Shown: positions 1 to 10,587 of the stretch, in pieces
How positions within the stretch are numbered: position 1 is the stretch's first letter
How the letters are laid out: each line of letters opens with the position of its first letter
Origin: Siphonodentalium dalli
Lineage: Eukaryota; Mollusca; Scaphopoda; Gadilida; Siphonodentaliidae
NCBI GenBank assembly: GCA_032622095.1
Contig: CP136064.1
Span: forward strand, 130,747,605 to 130,811,604
DNA length: 64,000 nt
Direction of reading: 5' to 3'
Position numbers and translations under genes: made by a program
The notes under the pieces: model-generated
Told to the model about the DNA's origin: nothing
Seen by the model: the letters and a program-made list of their open reading frames with translations, nothing else
Database searches by the model: none

Positions 1-1306
1 CGCAGCTTCTAGTTGTATATCTTCCAACTTGTCAGATTCTGCTATTGTGCAATTGTCCCAGATAACGTTTGCGTATTCTATGATTGGTCTTACAAGAGTG
101 AAATAACATTTGTCTAGGGTTTCTCTATATAGAACGTATTTTTGTTTTTGTAACATAGATATTCGATACCATTAGATATAGACGCAATATGGGACTTCCA
201 TGAGCAATTGTTTTCAAAAACGACACCAAGGTGTTGTGGTTTGATACTTTGTTCAATGGGACATTGTTCATATATAAGTTTGGATGATTCAAAGGGTTTT
301 GTTTACGTGATATGCACATAGCTTCTGATTTACTGGCATTGAATTTTACTAGCCATCTCTTCGACCATGCTTCCAGTGTGTTTATGTCGTTTTGCAATAT
401 TTTGGCATTTTGTATCGGGTCTTTAATGGGCAGAAATATGGACGTATCGTCAGCAAATAGTCTAATGTCACTTTTAATTCCTTTAACAATGTCGTTAATG
501 TAGGTTAAAAATAAAATCGGCCCAAGGACGGATCCTTGAGGCACACCAGCTTTAACCCCTCCACAAGAAGAAGATTCTGAGCCTAAAACTACTCTTTGCT
601 CGCGGTTTGTTAGATATGATTCAATCCATTTGAGAAGATTACCTGTGATACCCATTCTTTTTAATTTATAAACTAAACCACGGTGCCAAACTTTGTCGAA
701 TGCTTTGCTTATATCGAAGAATAAGACTCTGACATCCTGGCCTTCGTCCAAACTTTTACTAATTTCGTGATAAATTTCGCATAATTGGTGTGATGTTGAC
801 TGCCCGGGGAGGAATCCAGCTTGGTGTTTGCACAGTAAACTATTTTTGGTAAGAAATGTGAGTAGATGTTTGGCTATGCATTTCTCGTATACTTTACCAA
901 TACAACTTAATAGGGATATGGGTCTGTAGTTTCCTGGGTCTGTTGGGTCTCCTTTTTTAAAAATTGGAACAACGTTTGCACGTTTCCATTCATCGGGGAA
1001 GAAAGAGTTTTCCATGAATGTTTTAAACATTATTTTCAATGGATGATGCAGGCTATGACATTTTTTTAGTATGCGCGGACTTATCTCATCGTAACCGGAA
1101 GATTTATCAGTAACAAGATTTTTCAAGGTTTCTATTATATCCGATGCAGAGATTAATATTTCATTTAGTTCTGGAATAGATTGCAATGGGGTGTATTCTG
1201 GTATTGTGGCATTTGAGTCATCTATAGATGAAACACTACAGAAATAGTCATTAAAAGCTTCTGCTTTGTCATAGTTGGATGTATGTGTGCTGTTATTCCA
1301 CGACAA
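1..1306 (-). pseudogene. Reverse transcriptase domain of LINE-1 (broken)
   Basis: The translation carries the RT fingers and palm in order: VVPIFKKGDPTDPGNYRPIS, then GFLPGQST, FFDISKAFDKVWH, GVPQGSVLGPILF and the catalytic FADD box. After about position 230 the open frame runs off into unrelated residues (TLVSFLK). In another frame the expected text continues (GVVFENNCSWKSHIASIS), and a third frame gives VRPIIEYANVIWDN down to base 1. These are two separate frameshifts. The copying reaction (cDNA synthesis primed at a nicked target) is known for the family and is no longer possible here. The listed open frame begins with a TTG, not an ATG. It really continues from the endonuclease frame upstream. 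Confidence 0.85.
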
Positions 1307-1319
1307 GTACGGAATAGCT

Positions 1320-2591
1320 CTATTGCTGGTTTTTTTCTGAGAGTTTATTAAAGGTTTTCCACCAGGCAGATGAGGGTGTTTCTGGATTATTCAGGATGTC
1401 TTGCATGTGCACTATGTGGTCAGATTTTGATTTTCTAATAAGGGAGATTACTTCGTTTCGTTTTTTCCTATAGTTTGTCCATGCGTTGATGGTATTACGA
1501 ACTTTAGCTTTTTCATACAAGCGCTTTCGTTGTTTGATATGTTGTTTTATTCCAGAATTTAGCCATGCTGGTTCATCTTTCATACAACGCACAATTTTAC
1601 TTGGGACAAAAATATTGATCTGATCTTGTAAGAAAGTTGTTAGTACGTTGGTCTTTTCACTGATGGGGGTATTTGAAAAGGTTTGTTTCCAGTCTTGTTC
1701 TAAGATTGACTTATCTAGATCTGTGAAATTTGCTTCATCGTAGTTAAATACACGCCTAGTAAACGGTTTCTGTTGAGATTTCTTTTCCGAAATTAGGATA
1801 TCTACAAAGATGGGAATATGATAGCGAATATAATTTCCATGGAAGGGTTCAAGGGTTCCACTTTCAAAGACAGAGCAGTTTTTATTTACCAGGACAACAT
1901 CGATAAGAGTTTCCGAATATTCAGTAAAATTGGTAGATTCCGTTATTAACTGTTTTAATGTTAGTTGATTACATACTGCTGAGATTCTATTATTTGATGG
2001 GCAATATTGGTTTTCATTAAGGTCTCCTATGATTATCAGGTTATGTGGGGATAGGTCACGTGCCGAATCTAACATAGTTGTAATTTCAGTCCAACAGTTA
2101 CAATTTGGGGGTCTATATATAGCACCGATTAGGCTTCTGGTATTTCCATGGCATAGTTCTATCCAAGCGCTTTCTATTCCCGGGTGTTCGAGATCGATTC
2201 GCCGTCTATATGCTATGTTATTCCTTATGTAGACTATTACCCCACCATATGAATCAGCCCTGTCCCTTCGCTCCGGTTCGCCAAAACCTTGAACTAGTAA
2301 TCGTTCGTTGGGGATGTTTACACCTAGCCATGTCTCTGTGAAACAGCAGATATCAAAGTTAGGCATTTCGGTGCTAATAATATCTATCTTGGGAGTCAGA
2401 CTTTGAACATTTAAATGCATAATTTTTACGTTTTGATTCGTATCAGGGCCCGGATTAGGGTGGATGTCACCTCCGAGGATGATTAAATTGTATATCCAAT
2501 TGGAGGTATTTTGTAAGGTTTTCGAAGTACATGTAGAAAGTCGAGTCGTTTGGTTTGTAACCATCCACATAAGATCGGGTTTTTTAATCAC
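1320..2591 (-). pseudogene. AP-type endonuclease domain of LINE-1 with 2A-like leader
   Basis: The open frame starts with a short leader ending in GGDIHPNPGP. The exonuclease-endonuclease-phosphatase fold follows: IMHLNVQSL, the metal-binding FTETWL, GGVIVYIRN, IGAIYRPPN, and IIGDLNEN, in which the usual GDFN is changed to GDLN. The linker to the RT (KQRKRLYEKAKVRNT...RKKRNEVISLIRKSK) is typical of the Jockey/CR1 group. The frame ends at a TAG just after KLSEKNQQ. A one-base shift in the adjacent A run re-enters the RT frame, so EN and RT were one protein. In active relatives the domain nicks target DNA to prime reverse transcription. Confidence 0.8.
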
Positions 2592-2790
2592 ATATTGATT
2601 GGTGTTCGAGCAATAGGAAGACTATTAAGTACAGAACAATAGTTTCAAGTGTGGCTCCTTTCATGTAGTATTTGAAGCACGATATTAAAAGCTTTGAAGA
2701 AGAATAGTTACAACGAGATTTTTTGTGTACTCGGTTTGCGCGGTCATGGAACATGCCCACCCGTGATCTATATTCACTTAATTGTGTCAT
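2584..2790 (-). other. Short frame upstream of the LINE-1 endonuclease
   Basis: A 68-codon frame overlaps the start of the endonuclease frame by a few bases. It contains a hydrophobic stretch (IVLYLIVFLLLEH). It could be the original N-terminal extension of the EN-RT protein, in another frame, or 5' UTR. I do not recognise a domain. Confidence 0.25.
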
Positions 2791-2800
2791 TATAGTATTT

Positions 2801-3964
2801 GTAATTTACCAGTGGACCACGGGTGGGCACGAGTAGAAGCATTGATTTAAGGTAAACCCGTTCCATTTGATAAGAGGTGGATAGGAGGTGGATAGAGAAA
2901 GGTTACAGTTGAGAGAGAGTGAATAGACAGAAGAGCAAGAGAGAAGAAAAATACTAATAAAGGAATGCATTTAAGAGAAAAGGACATGCTGGTAAAGCTA
3001 TGAGGCTTTCTGGTATTTACTTTTCATAATTGAGTTTGGGTAGAGAAACAAGAAATCGTTGGACAGTTTGATAGCGACAGCTGGTATGATTAATTTGCTG
3101 GTGAACAGGTTGCGGTGTGCTGGTTTCTAGTCGTTATCAATGAGGTGAGAACGAATATGGGGACAGTAAAATATTTCAAATTTGGCTGGATAAAATAAGC
3201 TCATATAATTTGGTCAATAAATACCGCAGTTTGATCAGATTTCACGAATAAATATGTTTCAGACAGATTATTATAACATAAAAACAGGCGTTAACTTTGG
3301 AGATAGAGTTACCGCCCTTATGGTTTAGTGGATTGCGCCTATTGTTTTCAGTTGTGAAAGATTTGTGGTGTGATGTTACTATCTATATCAAATAACTCCA
3401 TATCACAAGCTGGATAAAGTTGGCCAAATTTTGAGAACAGAAGACGGGCACAAGTTAATTTGACTTCGTTTGATAATAAATCGAGATGGTATTTTTGTCT
3501 GGGTAATACTCGAACTGATTATGTCTGATTGAGAAACGGGGAAATGTGTGGCTGTTTTGAGTTATCGCAAGTTGGAGCTGGGCTCTGCATTTTCAGTAGA
3601 GTCATCGCGCTTACTCCGTGTGTTATAATACGTACACGGGGGGGGGGGGGGCGGTGCAAGTTTATATCAATACGTCATGTACATGTATAAGAATGTTCAC
3701 AATAAAACACAATCATATAGAATAAACAAGTAAACATGTATAACATCATCATCATTTTGTGTAAACTTATAGGTTTTTTCTAAATTTTGTATACATATGA
3801 ATATTCATACTAATTAGTTGGGACAAAGTAATCCAAGAACATATAACTATACATGTGCATGCATACCCATACATACACATACATACAATATACATATACA
3901 CACACACATATACATATACATATATATATATATACATAGCCATATACACATATATATATAGCCA
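2801..3964. other. No gene seen; 5' flank of LINE-1, G run and CA/TA microsatellite
   Basis: No coding region recognised. The stretch from 2820 to about 3130 is purine-rich and may be LINE-1 5' UTR. A G run lies near 3640-3651. An impure CA/TA microsatellite occupies about 3838-3960 and ends against the Helitron start. Confidence 0.5.
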
Positions 3965-4881
3965 TCTATTATATATTTTGGAAGATCTGTTTGTGTGTTT
4001 GTGTGTTTGTGTGTTTGTGTGTAATCGATGGACTCGAAAATGGCCCAGCCGATTTCGATGAAACTTGGTATGTGGGGGTATTTTCGGGCCAGGAGCAACA
4101 TAGGCCTATTAATTTGTCCGTGCGAGGTCAACTTTTCACGTGCCGAGGTCAAATCTGTTTTTACGCCGTTTTGCGCTAATATATTTCAGTTCGGTGCTTA
4201 CAAATCGATTCGAAACAGCGCGAATAATAACATGCCAGTCATAATAATGACACTATGAGAATCTTTCGTGTTTCCTCTTTCCAACGATATATAATATGTA
4301 TGTATCCGTTTTAGTTATCTGCCTCAATTATTAAGAAGAAGTGGTACGATCTTCTATCAGGGTAAAAACAATGCGTAACTTCTATGACGTCGTTAGAGGT
4401 CATAAAGTTAGATCACGTTAACTCTTCTCCGGCCGATGCATTTGACTGTTTCAGACGTCTTGGCGATATCTCGGGCACCGATGGTAATTTATCTTTACGT
4501 TGAAACTTGATAATTAATGAGCGTGTGTATATGAGGCGCGTTTATATACTTCAGTGGAAATCAAATCGGGTTAAACTGGCGGATTTTTACGGACGAAATT
4601 TGATGCATAGGGTATTTCGGTATCCGCTGGGCCGATTTCCGGTATCCGCTGGGCCGATTTCCACCATTTTTGGGGTGTTGGTCCACCTGACCTTGACCTT
4701 CAAAATGGTCAATTCAAGGTCAAATCGGGTAAAACCGGATGGATTTCGACGGGTACTTTTGTCGGGTACTTTTGTTCGGGCACTGTGTTTTGGACGGGTC
4801 AAATCGTGACCCCACTTGACCTTGGCCTTCAAAATAGACAATTCAAGGTCAAAGCCCGGACGAAGTCGGGTCACCTTCTAG
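3965..4881 (+). mobile_element. Non-autonomous Helitron-like element H-1
   Basis: The left end is TC immediately after an A (A|TCTATTATATATTTTGG). The right end is CTAG followed by T, preceded about 12 bases upstream by the small hairpin CCCGGACGAAGTCGGG. A|TC...CTRR|T with a subterminal hairpin is the Helitron terminal signature. The interior has short repeats built from 'caaggtcaaatcggg' and 'gacggatttcgacgaaa', plus a direct duplication of 'gtatccgctgggccgatttc' near 4619-4660. No Rep-helicase frame is present, so it depends on another element. The copy at 7170-7719 has the same ends, which supports the boundaries. Confidence 0.7.
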
Positions 4882-5460
4882 TATATATATATATATACAT
4901 ACACATATATAAAAACTTAAGCATAATTACCAGTTCTTGGTGAGTTGTATATATGATTTTGTACTTTGCCGTCAACACAATTGTAGGCATCTATGCAGGT
5001 ACAACTATGTTTGAACCAAACGTCGATGTACGCAGACATAATACATACAATGTTTGTTTTTGGCTGTACCTGTATTTTGGGCACGTATACTATAGGCTAG
5101 GCCCCCTGCGAATATTCGATATTCGTTTTGTTAATCGATTCGACCTCGATATTCGATTCGACTTTGAAACAACGAATAGTAGTTTCGAATACACCAAACC
5201 AGTGAACGCGAACGGAATGCATTTACAAGAATGTGTATATTTGTCAATGTGAATACTTTAATTTCAAAGCTGAGTGTATAGTTCTCACTACTTATTTTGA
5301 AGTAAATTTGACAAGTACTGACTTCTGTAGTATTCAGAGTCTCAGTCTTTAAAGTGATGTGAAACACTCCGGTATGGTGATCAGATAGAAATAGAGAATA
5401 CTCTTATTCAAAGTAGTAATTTTTACAAATTACAAATTGTAAAGATCGTGGCATAAACAC
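4882..5460. other. No gene seen; ATTCGA-rich patch and a fragment of repeat R340
   Basis: About 5105-5195 is rich in ATTCGA/TCGATT words. About 5345-5425 matches the first 80 bases of the R340 repeat (AAGTGATGTGAAACACTCCG) seen whole at 38588, 44592 (inverted) and 56757. No coding signal. Confidence 0.5.
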
Positions 5461-5590
5461 AATATACGCATAGTGTTTCTGAATAACAAATTTAATCCAC
5501 TGGTGGGATTGGCGATTTACACCACTAGCAGTAAATCGCCAACCCCACTCGTGGATTAAATTTGTTACTCAGAAACACTATGCGTATATT
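5461..5590. repeat. Near-perfect 130-bp inverted repeat (hairpin 1)
   Basis: 5461-5520 is almost exactly complementary to 5531-5590, with a 10-base loop (accactagca). The ends read AATATACGCATAG and CTATGCGTATATT. There is no open frame inside. It could be a foldback MITE remnant or a transcribed long hairpin. Confidence 0.85.
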
Positions 5591-5828
5591 CTATATTTAA
5601 TCAACATAAATGTTTAACACACCTCCCTGTATGTAAAATCAGCTGAATATGTTTCAATAAACAAAATTAAATTGATGTGTCAATCAAACAACATGGAGAG
5701 CGTGTGATGCTTGGAGTACATGATTTCCACGTAATTTATCACCTTCCTACTCGGTGCAATTGTTGTTCTTAATATGTGAATAAATATGTTCTAATAGTTG
5801 ATGGTTTGGTAATAAACAACTGTTTTAG

Positions 5829-6179
5829 ATGGGACTATCCACATATTTTTATTTTAAAGAACAAGAATTTGACCAAGAGCTGACGATGGATTGTGATAAA
5901 GATGAGGACCATCATTCTATAGAAGAAGACCAGCAATGTTTAGACGAGCACAAGGACTGTCAAACGTGGGCCGAGAGTGGAATGTGTGACAAACACCCCA
6001 AGTATATGCAGATATACTGTCGTCAAAGTTGTGGAGCATGCGTACTTCCAGTTCCTGTGATGTACGCATGTGAGGACTGTGCTAATACCAATTGTACCCA
6101 TCTTCGAAATATTGGCGAATGTAATCGAAGTCCAGGATTTATGACATTTTTCTGCACCAAAACATGCACCCTTTGTTGA
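5829..6179 (+). CDS. Terminal exon encoding two ShKT domains
   Basis: The 116-residue frame has two six-cysteine ShKT modules. The first has Cys37, 44, 53, 64, 68 and 71, with the family CxxxC-x-C ending (RQSCGAC). The second has Cys84 (or 81), 89, 98, 109, 113 and 116 (TKTCTLC). The segment before them is acidic (DKDEDHHSIEEDQQ). The sequence immediately upstream, CAACTGTTTTAG, is a good splice acceptor, so the ATG at 5829 is probably internal and this is a last exon. An AATAAA lies at 6349. No signal peptide is encoded here, so one would have to be in an upstream exon. ShKT domains occur in secreted proteases, peroxidases and lectin-like proteins as well as in cnidarian channel-blocking peptides. 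The sequence does not say which this is, and toxin activity is not implied. Confidence 0.75.
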   Translation: MGLSTYFYFKEQEFDQELTMDCDKDEDHHSIEEDQQCLDEHKDCQTWAESGMCDKHPKYMQIYCRQSCGACVLPVPVMYACEDCANTNCTHLRNIGECNRSPGFMTFFCTKTCTLC

Positions 6180-6348
6180 AAAATCTATAAAACAGATAAT
6201 TAGGAACAGTTAAATAGTATTTTATTACTATGCATACATGGGTTAATATTCATTATTTGGTACCTTTGGACGTTTCGGCACCTGCTTATTTTAGGATCAA
6301 CGGAACTACCAGCGATGATCAGACATGTTTTTCATCATTCTTTAGTTC

Positions 6349-6354
6349 AATAAA
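6349..6354 (+). terminator. Candidate poly(A) signal AATAAA for the ShKT exon
   Basis: A perfect AATAAA lies 170 bases after the stop codon, followed within 15 bases by an A run. It is consistent with a short 3' UTR. Confidence 0.45.
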
Positions 6355-6359
6355 ATGTG

Positions 6360-7169
6360 AAGAAAAAAAACATGGCGGATAACGAAAACACTGAGACACG
6401 AGACATCTGCGGTCGTGAAGTGCTCACATCAGTCGTCACTTTGCGCAAGGAAAAATAAAGAACGTTCCTTGTTAAGTTTGAAATTCCCGATGGACCTAAT
6501 GTGCAACGAAGAGCTTTTGTCTCACTTCTGGCCCAAATTACTGATAAATTTGTATTACTTATCTAATTGCATGTCCCATTGTATGGGCAATCCGCGTATT
6601 AGTATAGTAAGCATTTATTTTTCTAAAATTACCAGATATGTCTCTATCCTGATCCTGTTGAACGCCATTTGAAAATGTTCACCCATTTTGATAAAACCCA
6701 GGTACGGTAGCTTCCGAGGGGGGGGGGGGATTTCTTCGTTAGTAAAGATAACAATAGCGAGTTTGCGAACGGGAACGGGTACGGGTTAATAGGTGAACAT
6801 CTGCACGGTCACTTGCGTACTTCCAATGCAGCTCATAAAGCGATAGCGAATTCATGAATTACATGAAATTCAAGTCAGCTATGCGTTAACCTATTTATTG
6901 CAAGATTTCATGGGCAAACATCATTGATAAAGTTGTCATTTTAAGCCAGGTTTTGTGTTCAAACTCTCGAGGCGGCTTCTAGCACTTAGCTATATACGGA
7001 AGGCCGATCTTTTCACTAAAAACGTTGTTCACTGCATTAATTACAGGTTGTGGTTAATATTGTGAGTACATGGTGCTATAGACCCAGTCTCGACCCATTG
7101 CAGGGACGTGGCTATAGATTGACTCTGCGTTAGGAGGGCTGTCCACCTTCTAATTACCCCCTGGAACCA
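6360..7169. other. No gene seen
   Basis: Contains a G run near 6718-6730. A patch at 6753-6800 (tagcgagtttgcga plus acgggtacggg) resembles one arm of the hairpin at 9808-9888. No frame with protein character. Confidence 0.4.
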
Positions 7170-7719
7170 TCTAATATATATTTTGGGACTTCTGTCTGTC
7201 TCTCTGTCTGTGTGCAGCTATCGCCGGGAAAACTGCCAGACGGATTTTGACGAAATTTGATACCTAGGACTACTTTTGTCCCGGGAGTCTTTTGGACGGG
7301 TAAAATCGTGACCCCGGCCTTACCTTGACCTTCAAAATGGTCAATTCAAGGTCAAATCGAGTAAAACGGACGGATTTCAAAGAAATTTTATACATAGGGC
7401 TACGTTTGTCCCGGGAGTGTTTTGGACGGGTCAAATCGTGACCCCGACCTGACCTTGACCTTCAAAATGGTCAATTCAAGGTCAAATCTGGTAAAACGGA
7501 CGGATTTCGACGAAATTTTATACCTAGGAATACTTTGGTCCGGGGAGTGTTTTGGACGGGTCAGATCATGACCCCGACCTGACCTTGACCTTAAAAATTG
7601 TCAATTCGAGGTCAAATCGGGTAAGATACGAATTTCAACGAAATTTTATACCTATGTGTACTTTTGTCCGATGAAATCAGAGGGGAACCAGCCCGGACGA
7701 AGTCGGGCCCACCAGCTAG
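7170..7719 (+). mobile_element. Non-autonomous Helitron-like element H-2 with 130-bp internal tandem repeat
   Basis: 5' end A|TCTAATATATATTTTGGG. 3' end GCCCGGACGAAGTCGGGC hairpin, then CCACCAGCTAG|T. The interior holds three copies of a 130-bp unit (ttcaaaatgg at 7331 and 7461, diverged copy at 7591), each with 'caattcaaggtcaaatc' and 'tgttttggacgggtca'. It has the same family ends as H-1 and no coding capacity. Confidence 0.75.
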
Positions 7720-7939
7720 TATTATATAAAATTCACAACTTTGCGCGTAATTCCATTTGCATGCACCCCACCCGTTGGGGTTTGATTTTTCCCAACTGGT
7801 CCCTCACATCCGCCCGGATGGTAGCATATTATAAATGAATCAGTAGTCTTTTTGTCACTAGCCGGGTGGCATAATCCATTGGGCCGAACAGTACAAGAAA
7901 ATGTGTAGATCTGAGCCTGAACAACCCTAATATCATAAT

Positions 7940-8395
7940 ATCTAGTGGTCTAACGCCATGCAAATTACCCCGATTTGTTTTTGTTTTTTAAATTTATTAT
8001 CAGTTTCAGACTGGCCACTGGGGAGGGACCGGTACGCACCGAATCGACCACGGTTCGGCCCGGTATGAGAAATATTTGAAATATGAACATGAAATTTGCT
8101 AAATCCTAGTATCCAGACTTGCATCAAGCTTTCCATTTGTTGTACATTTTGAGACCTGACACTCCTCCAAAGGTTGGAAAATTTCCAACAGTTTCTGATT
8201 TCAGTCCAATTTTTTACCAAAAATAGGAAGCTATGCAAATGTTGGTCTAAAAAATATATATTCTCCACTAATAACTTGTTGGAAAATTAAACTACGAAAC
8301 AATTTCAACCTATTGTTGGTGTGAAATTTCAAACAAATGTTGTGTCAGATATATCAAATTTCAAACTGTTGAACATTTGACCAGAGTTGGGGGGG
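7940..8395. repeat. Interspersed repeat R8 (also at 37.99-38.33 kb and 41.29-41.43 kb)
   Basis: The text around GACTGGCCACTGGGGAGGGACC and AAGGTTGGAAAATTTCCAAC recurs at 37.99-38.33 kb in the same orientation, inside the Harbinger-like element. A shorter inverted match lies near 41.29-41.43 kb. No frame. Confidence 0.55.
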
Positions 8396-8399
8396 GGAT

Positions 8400-9807
8400 G
8401 AGACACCACTGTTGTCACATCCCTGTCCAAACCATTTGTACAATGGCATCAATATATCGTGGATTTTGCCATGTATTTGAAACCGACCGTTTAGTTACTT
8501 TATCGTATGTAGGTGGGGACTGATTTCCCATTTTAATATGTAGATATCTACCATCTGAACGGACATGACGCATTTGAACCACAATACTGGTGTATATTGT
8601 AGTGGGGATAATATAGGTCGCTAAAGACACGAAATACCTATACATACTCTACAAAATCAGAGCGAGTTTCAGCTGTTTTCTGTGTTTCTCACATATGTGA
8701 AATAAACGCTCTTTATTCAATCCGTATAATAAAACAGACTACATTTTAACACATGTTATCGTTACCAAGTATAACTTTTCAACCTACCTCTTGGTTTAGA
8801 TCCCCAAAAAAAATCCCTATTCTTGTGATAAATATTCCCTTGCCCCGACGCTTCGATCTGTTGAAAAATTCCAAACTAAATTAATGGTTTCTTAAACGGA
8901 CATGGCTCATTCGAAACTCCATATTTTGTCTTCGTAATTTGGAGGGACGGATACGATATGTCGATAAATACACGAAAGATTGGTATGCCGGCTTCATATG
9001 CTTTGAAAAACACATGTCAAAGTCACAGCCATTTTCCAGCCGTTGTCAATTTTTCGCCCGAAGTCAGACAAACGCTCTTCATTGCTACCATATCAGGAAT
9101 AGAATAGCACGGAGCGCTTTTTTCTGTTCCATGTCGTGCAAAATTTGCAAATGGATGTTTTTTGTTTGGGACCCAAACACCTTGTTCATATATGCATTTT
9201 TCATTACTTCTGTGCGTCTTTTTTGTGTTACAGTAGAAATGTAGTTAAGCTATTTATCGACCTATAATTATACTTCGATACCGTAAAAATTCAAAAGCTA
9301 ATAGTATTATTTGTATTTTGGAGCGCAAACCGCCATTTGGCTTTAATAAGACTAAATATTCCTCAAATAAAATAGGGGTCAAATTCGGTCTCATATCTGA
9401 CTGAAAGTACATGTTGGACATTATTAGACCCTGAGGCTAAAACAATACATTTTACACCGAATATTGGTTGGAAAATTTAACTAGTGTTACCAAGATGAGT
9501 GATAGAAAAGCACCAACCCCAATCGAGAGGCGTCATTATTGTGTTCTCTAATGCTGTATATAATAGTTTGAGAATAAAATATTATCTATCTACCCCACCA
9601 AACTGCCGTCTCGTCCTTAATGAAAGCAACTGATTATCCTGAGGCCATTTAATCTAAATAAAAATTTCCATCAATCCATGACGGTAAGTATAACATCGGC
9701 CAATAAAGCGAATGCGATTAACAATCTATCTATATTATAATATCTTTTTGTTGCAGTTGGCTCACCATACATTACCAGTCGATGTGATGAATTCTACCCG
9801 TAAAACA
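8400..9807. other. No gene seen
   Basis: Frames here are short and without recognisable motifs. About 9555-9595 (TTTGAGAATAAAATATTATCTATCTA) resembles the 3' tail of LINE A at 19.2 kb. It may be a short LINE 3' relic. Confidence 0.35.
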
Positions 9808-9888
9808 GTTTGCGATTACAAAACGTGTACCGGTACGGGTATCTACCCGTACGCGCGCCCGTACCCGTACCGGTTTGAAATCGCAAAC
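9808..9888. repeat. GC-rich inverted repeat (hairpin 2)
   Basis: GTTTGCGATT...AATCGCAAAC at the ends enclose ACCGGTACGGGTA / TACCCGTACCGGT, with ACGCGCGC at the centre. The G+C content is far above the surroundings. Confidence 0.7.
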
Positions 9889-9899
9889 TCGCTAATACC

Positions 9900-10399
9900 T
9901 GGCTACAAAACGAATTCACCAGTGACTACTGACACAACACTATAGCACGTATTCGGATTATGGTCTTCATAAATAATTATCATAATAACAAATGTATCAA
10001 CATATATCATTATAATTAACAACTGGTCGCATATCGTCACCTGGTATATATTATTGTTGATAAGTGTCTATTTTAAAACTTAATTACTATTAATGACATG
10101 ATTGTATTTATATTGAATTATGTTTTTTTAACTTCACTCATATATGCACGTGTGTGTGCATTTCGAACCTATTTGAAACTATGTAAAGTATACATATACT
10201 TGTATAAATACTTTTTCAAAGAACTGCAAATTGCCGTGTTATTACCAAGTTTTGTCAGGGTCTTGTTGGAAAACGTTATGAAAATCATAGAATATATTTT
10301 CGTACCAAGTATCTGGATCAAGTGGTAGCTGGTTGTTTCCGTCTCCTTGGAACAATGAAGAACTATTTCGACTGTATCTAAAATGTCCGAATGCCTACT
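9900..10399. other. No gene seen
   Basis: A+T-rich spacer without coding motifs. Confidence 0.4.
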
Positions 10400-10556
10400 A
10401 ATCATGTCAAAATTAAAGAAATCAAGTGCCGAAACGACTTCGACGAAGTGCCGAAACGTCCAAGTGCTTGGGCCTAAACATCCAAGTGCCGAATACACAG
10501 TACTGTTGCCGAAACGTCATGAAAACCAGGCACCGAAACGTCCAACTACCGAAACG
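10400..10556. repeat. Cluster of short CCGAAACGTCC-type repeats
   Basis: Variants of 'gtgccgaaacgtccaa' recur at irregular spacing from about 10425 to 10556. A single inverted copy (ggacgtttcggcac) lies near 6267. Function unknown. Confidence 0.6.
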
Positions 10557-10587
10557 TCCTGTACCCCGTATAATTATATAGTAACTA

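Larger units (their letters stand above)
1..2800 (-). mobile_element. LINE-1: degenerate CR1/Jockey-type non-LTR retrotransposon, 3' end outside window
   Basis: One minus-strand element made of an endonuclease frame (1320-2591) followed by a reverse transcriptase frame (1-1306). The RT homology continues to base 1 in shifted frames, so the 3' end lies beyond the window. An A7 run (plus-strand T run near 1330-1336) sits at the EN-RT frame change. Two further shifts occur near 230 and 130. The motif order (hydrophobic leader with GDIHPNPGP, APE endonuclease, RT with FADD) is that of the CR1/L2/Jockey group. I cannot choose the clade without a tree. The 5' edge is set loosely at about 2.8 kb, where coding-like sequence stops. 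It is inactive because of the frameshifts. Confidence 0.85.

Noticed and set aside
3767-4152. Tyr/Met/Cys-rich frames on both strands
   Set aside because: Translation of the CA/TA microsatellite and the Helitron start.
9712-9945. Possible exon after a CTTTTTGTTGCAG acceptor
   Set aside because: The frame runs straight through the GC-rich palindrome 9808-9888, which recurs in part at 6.75 kb. It is better explained as a repeat.
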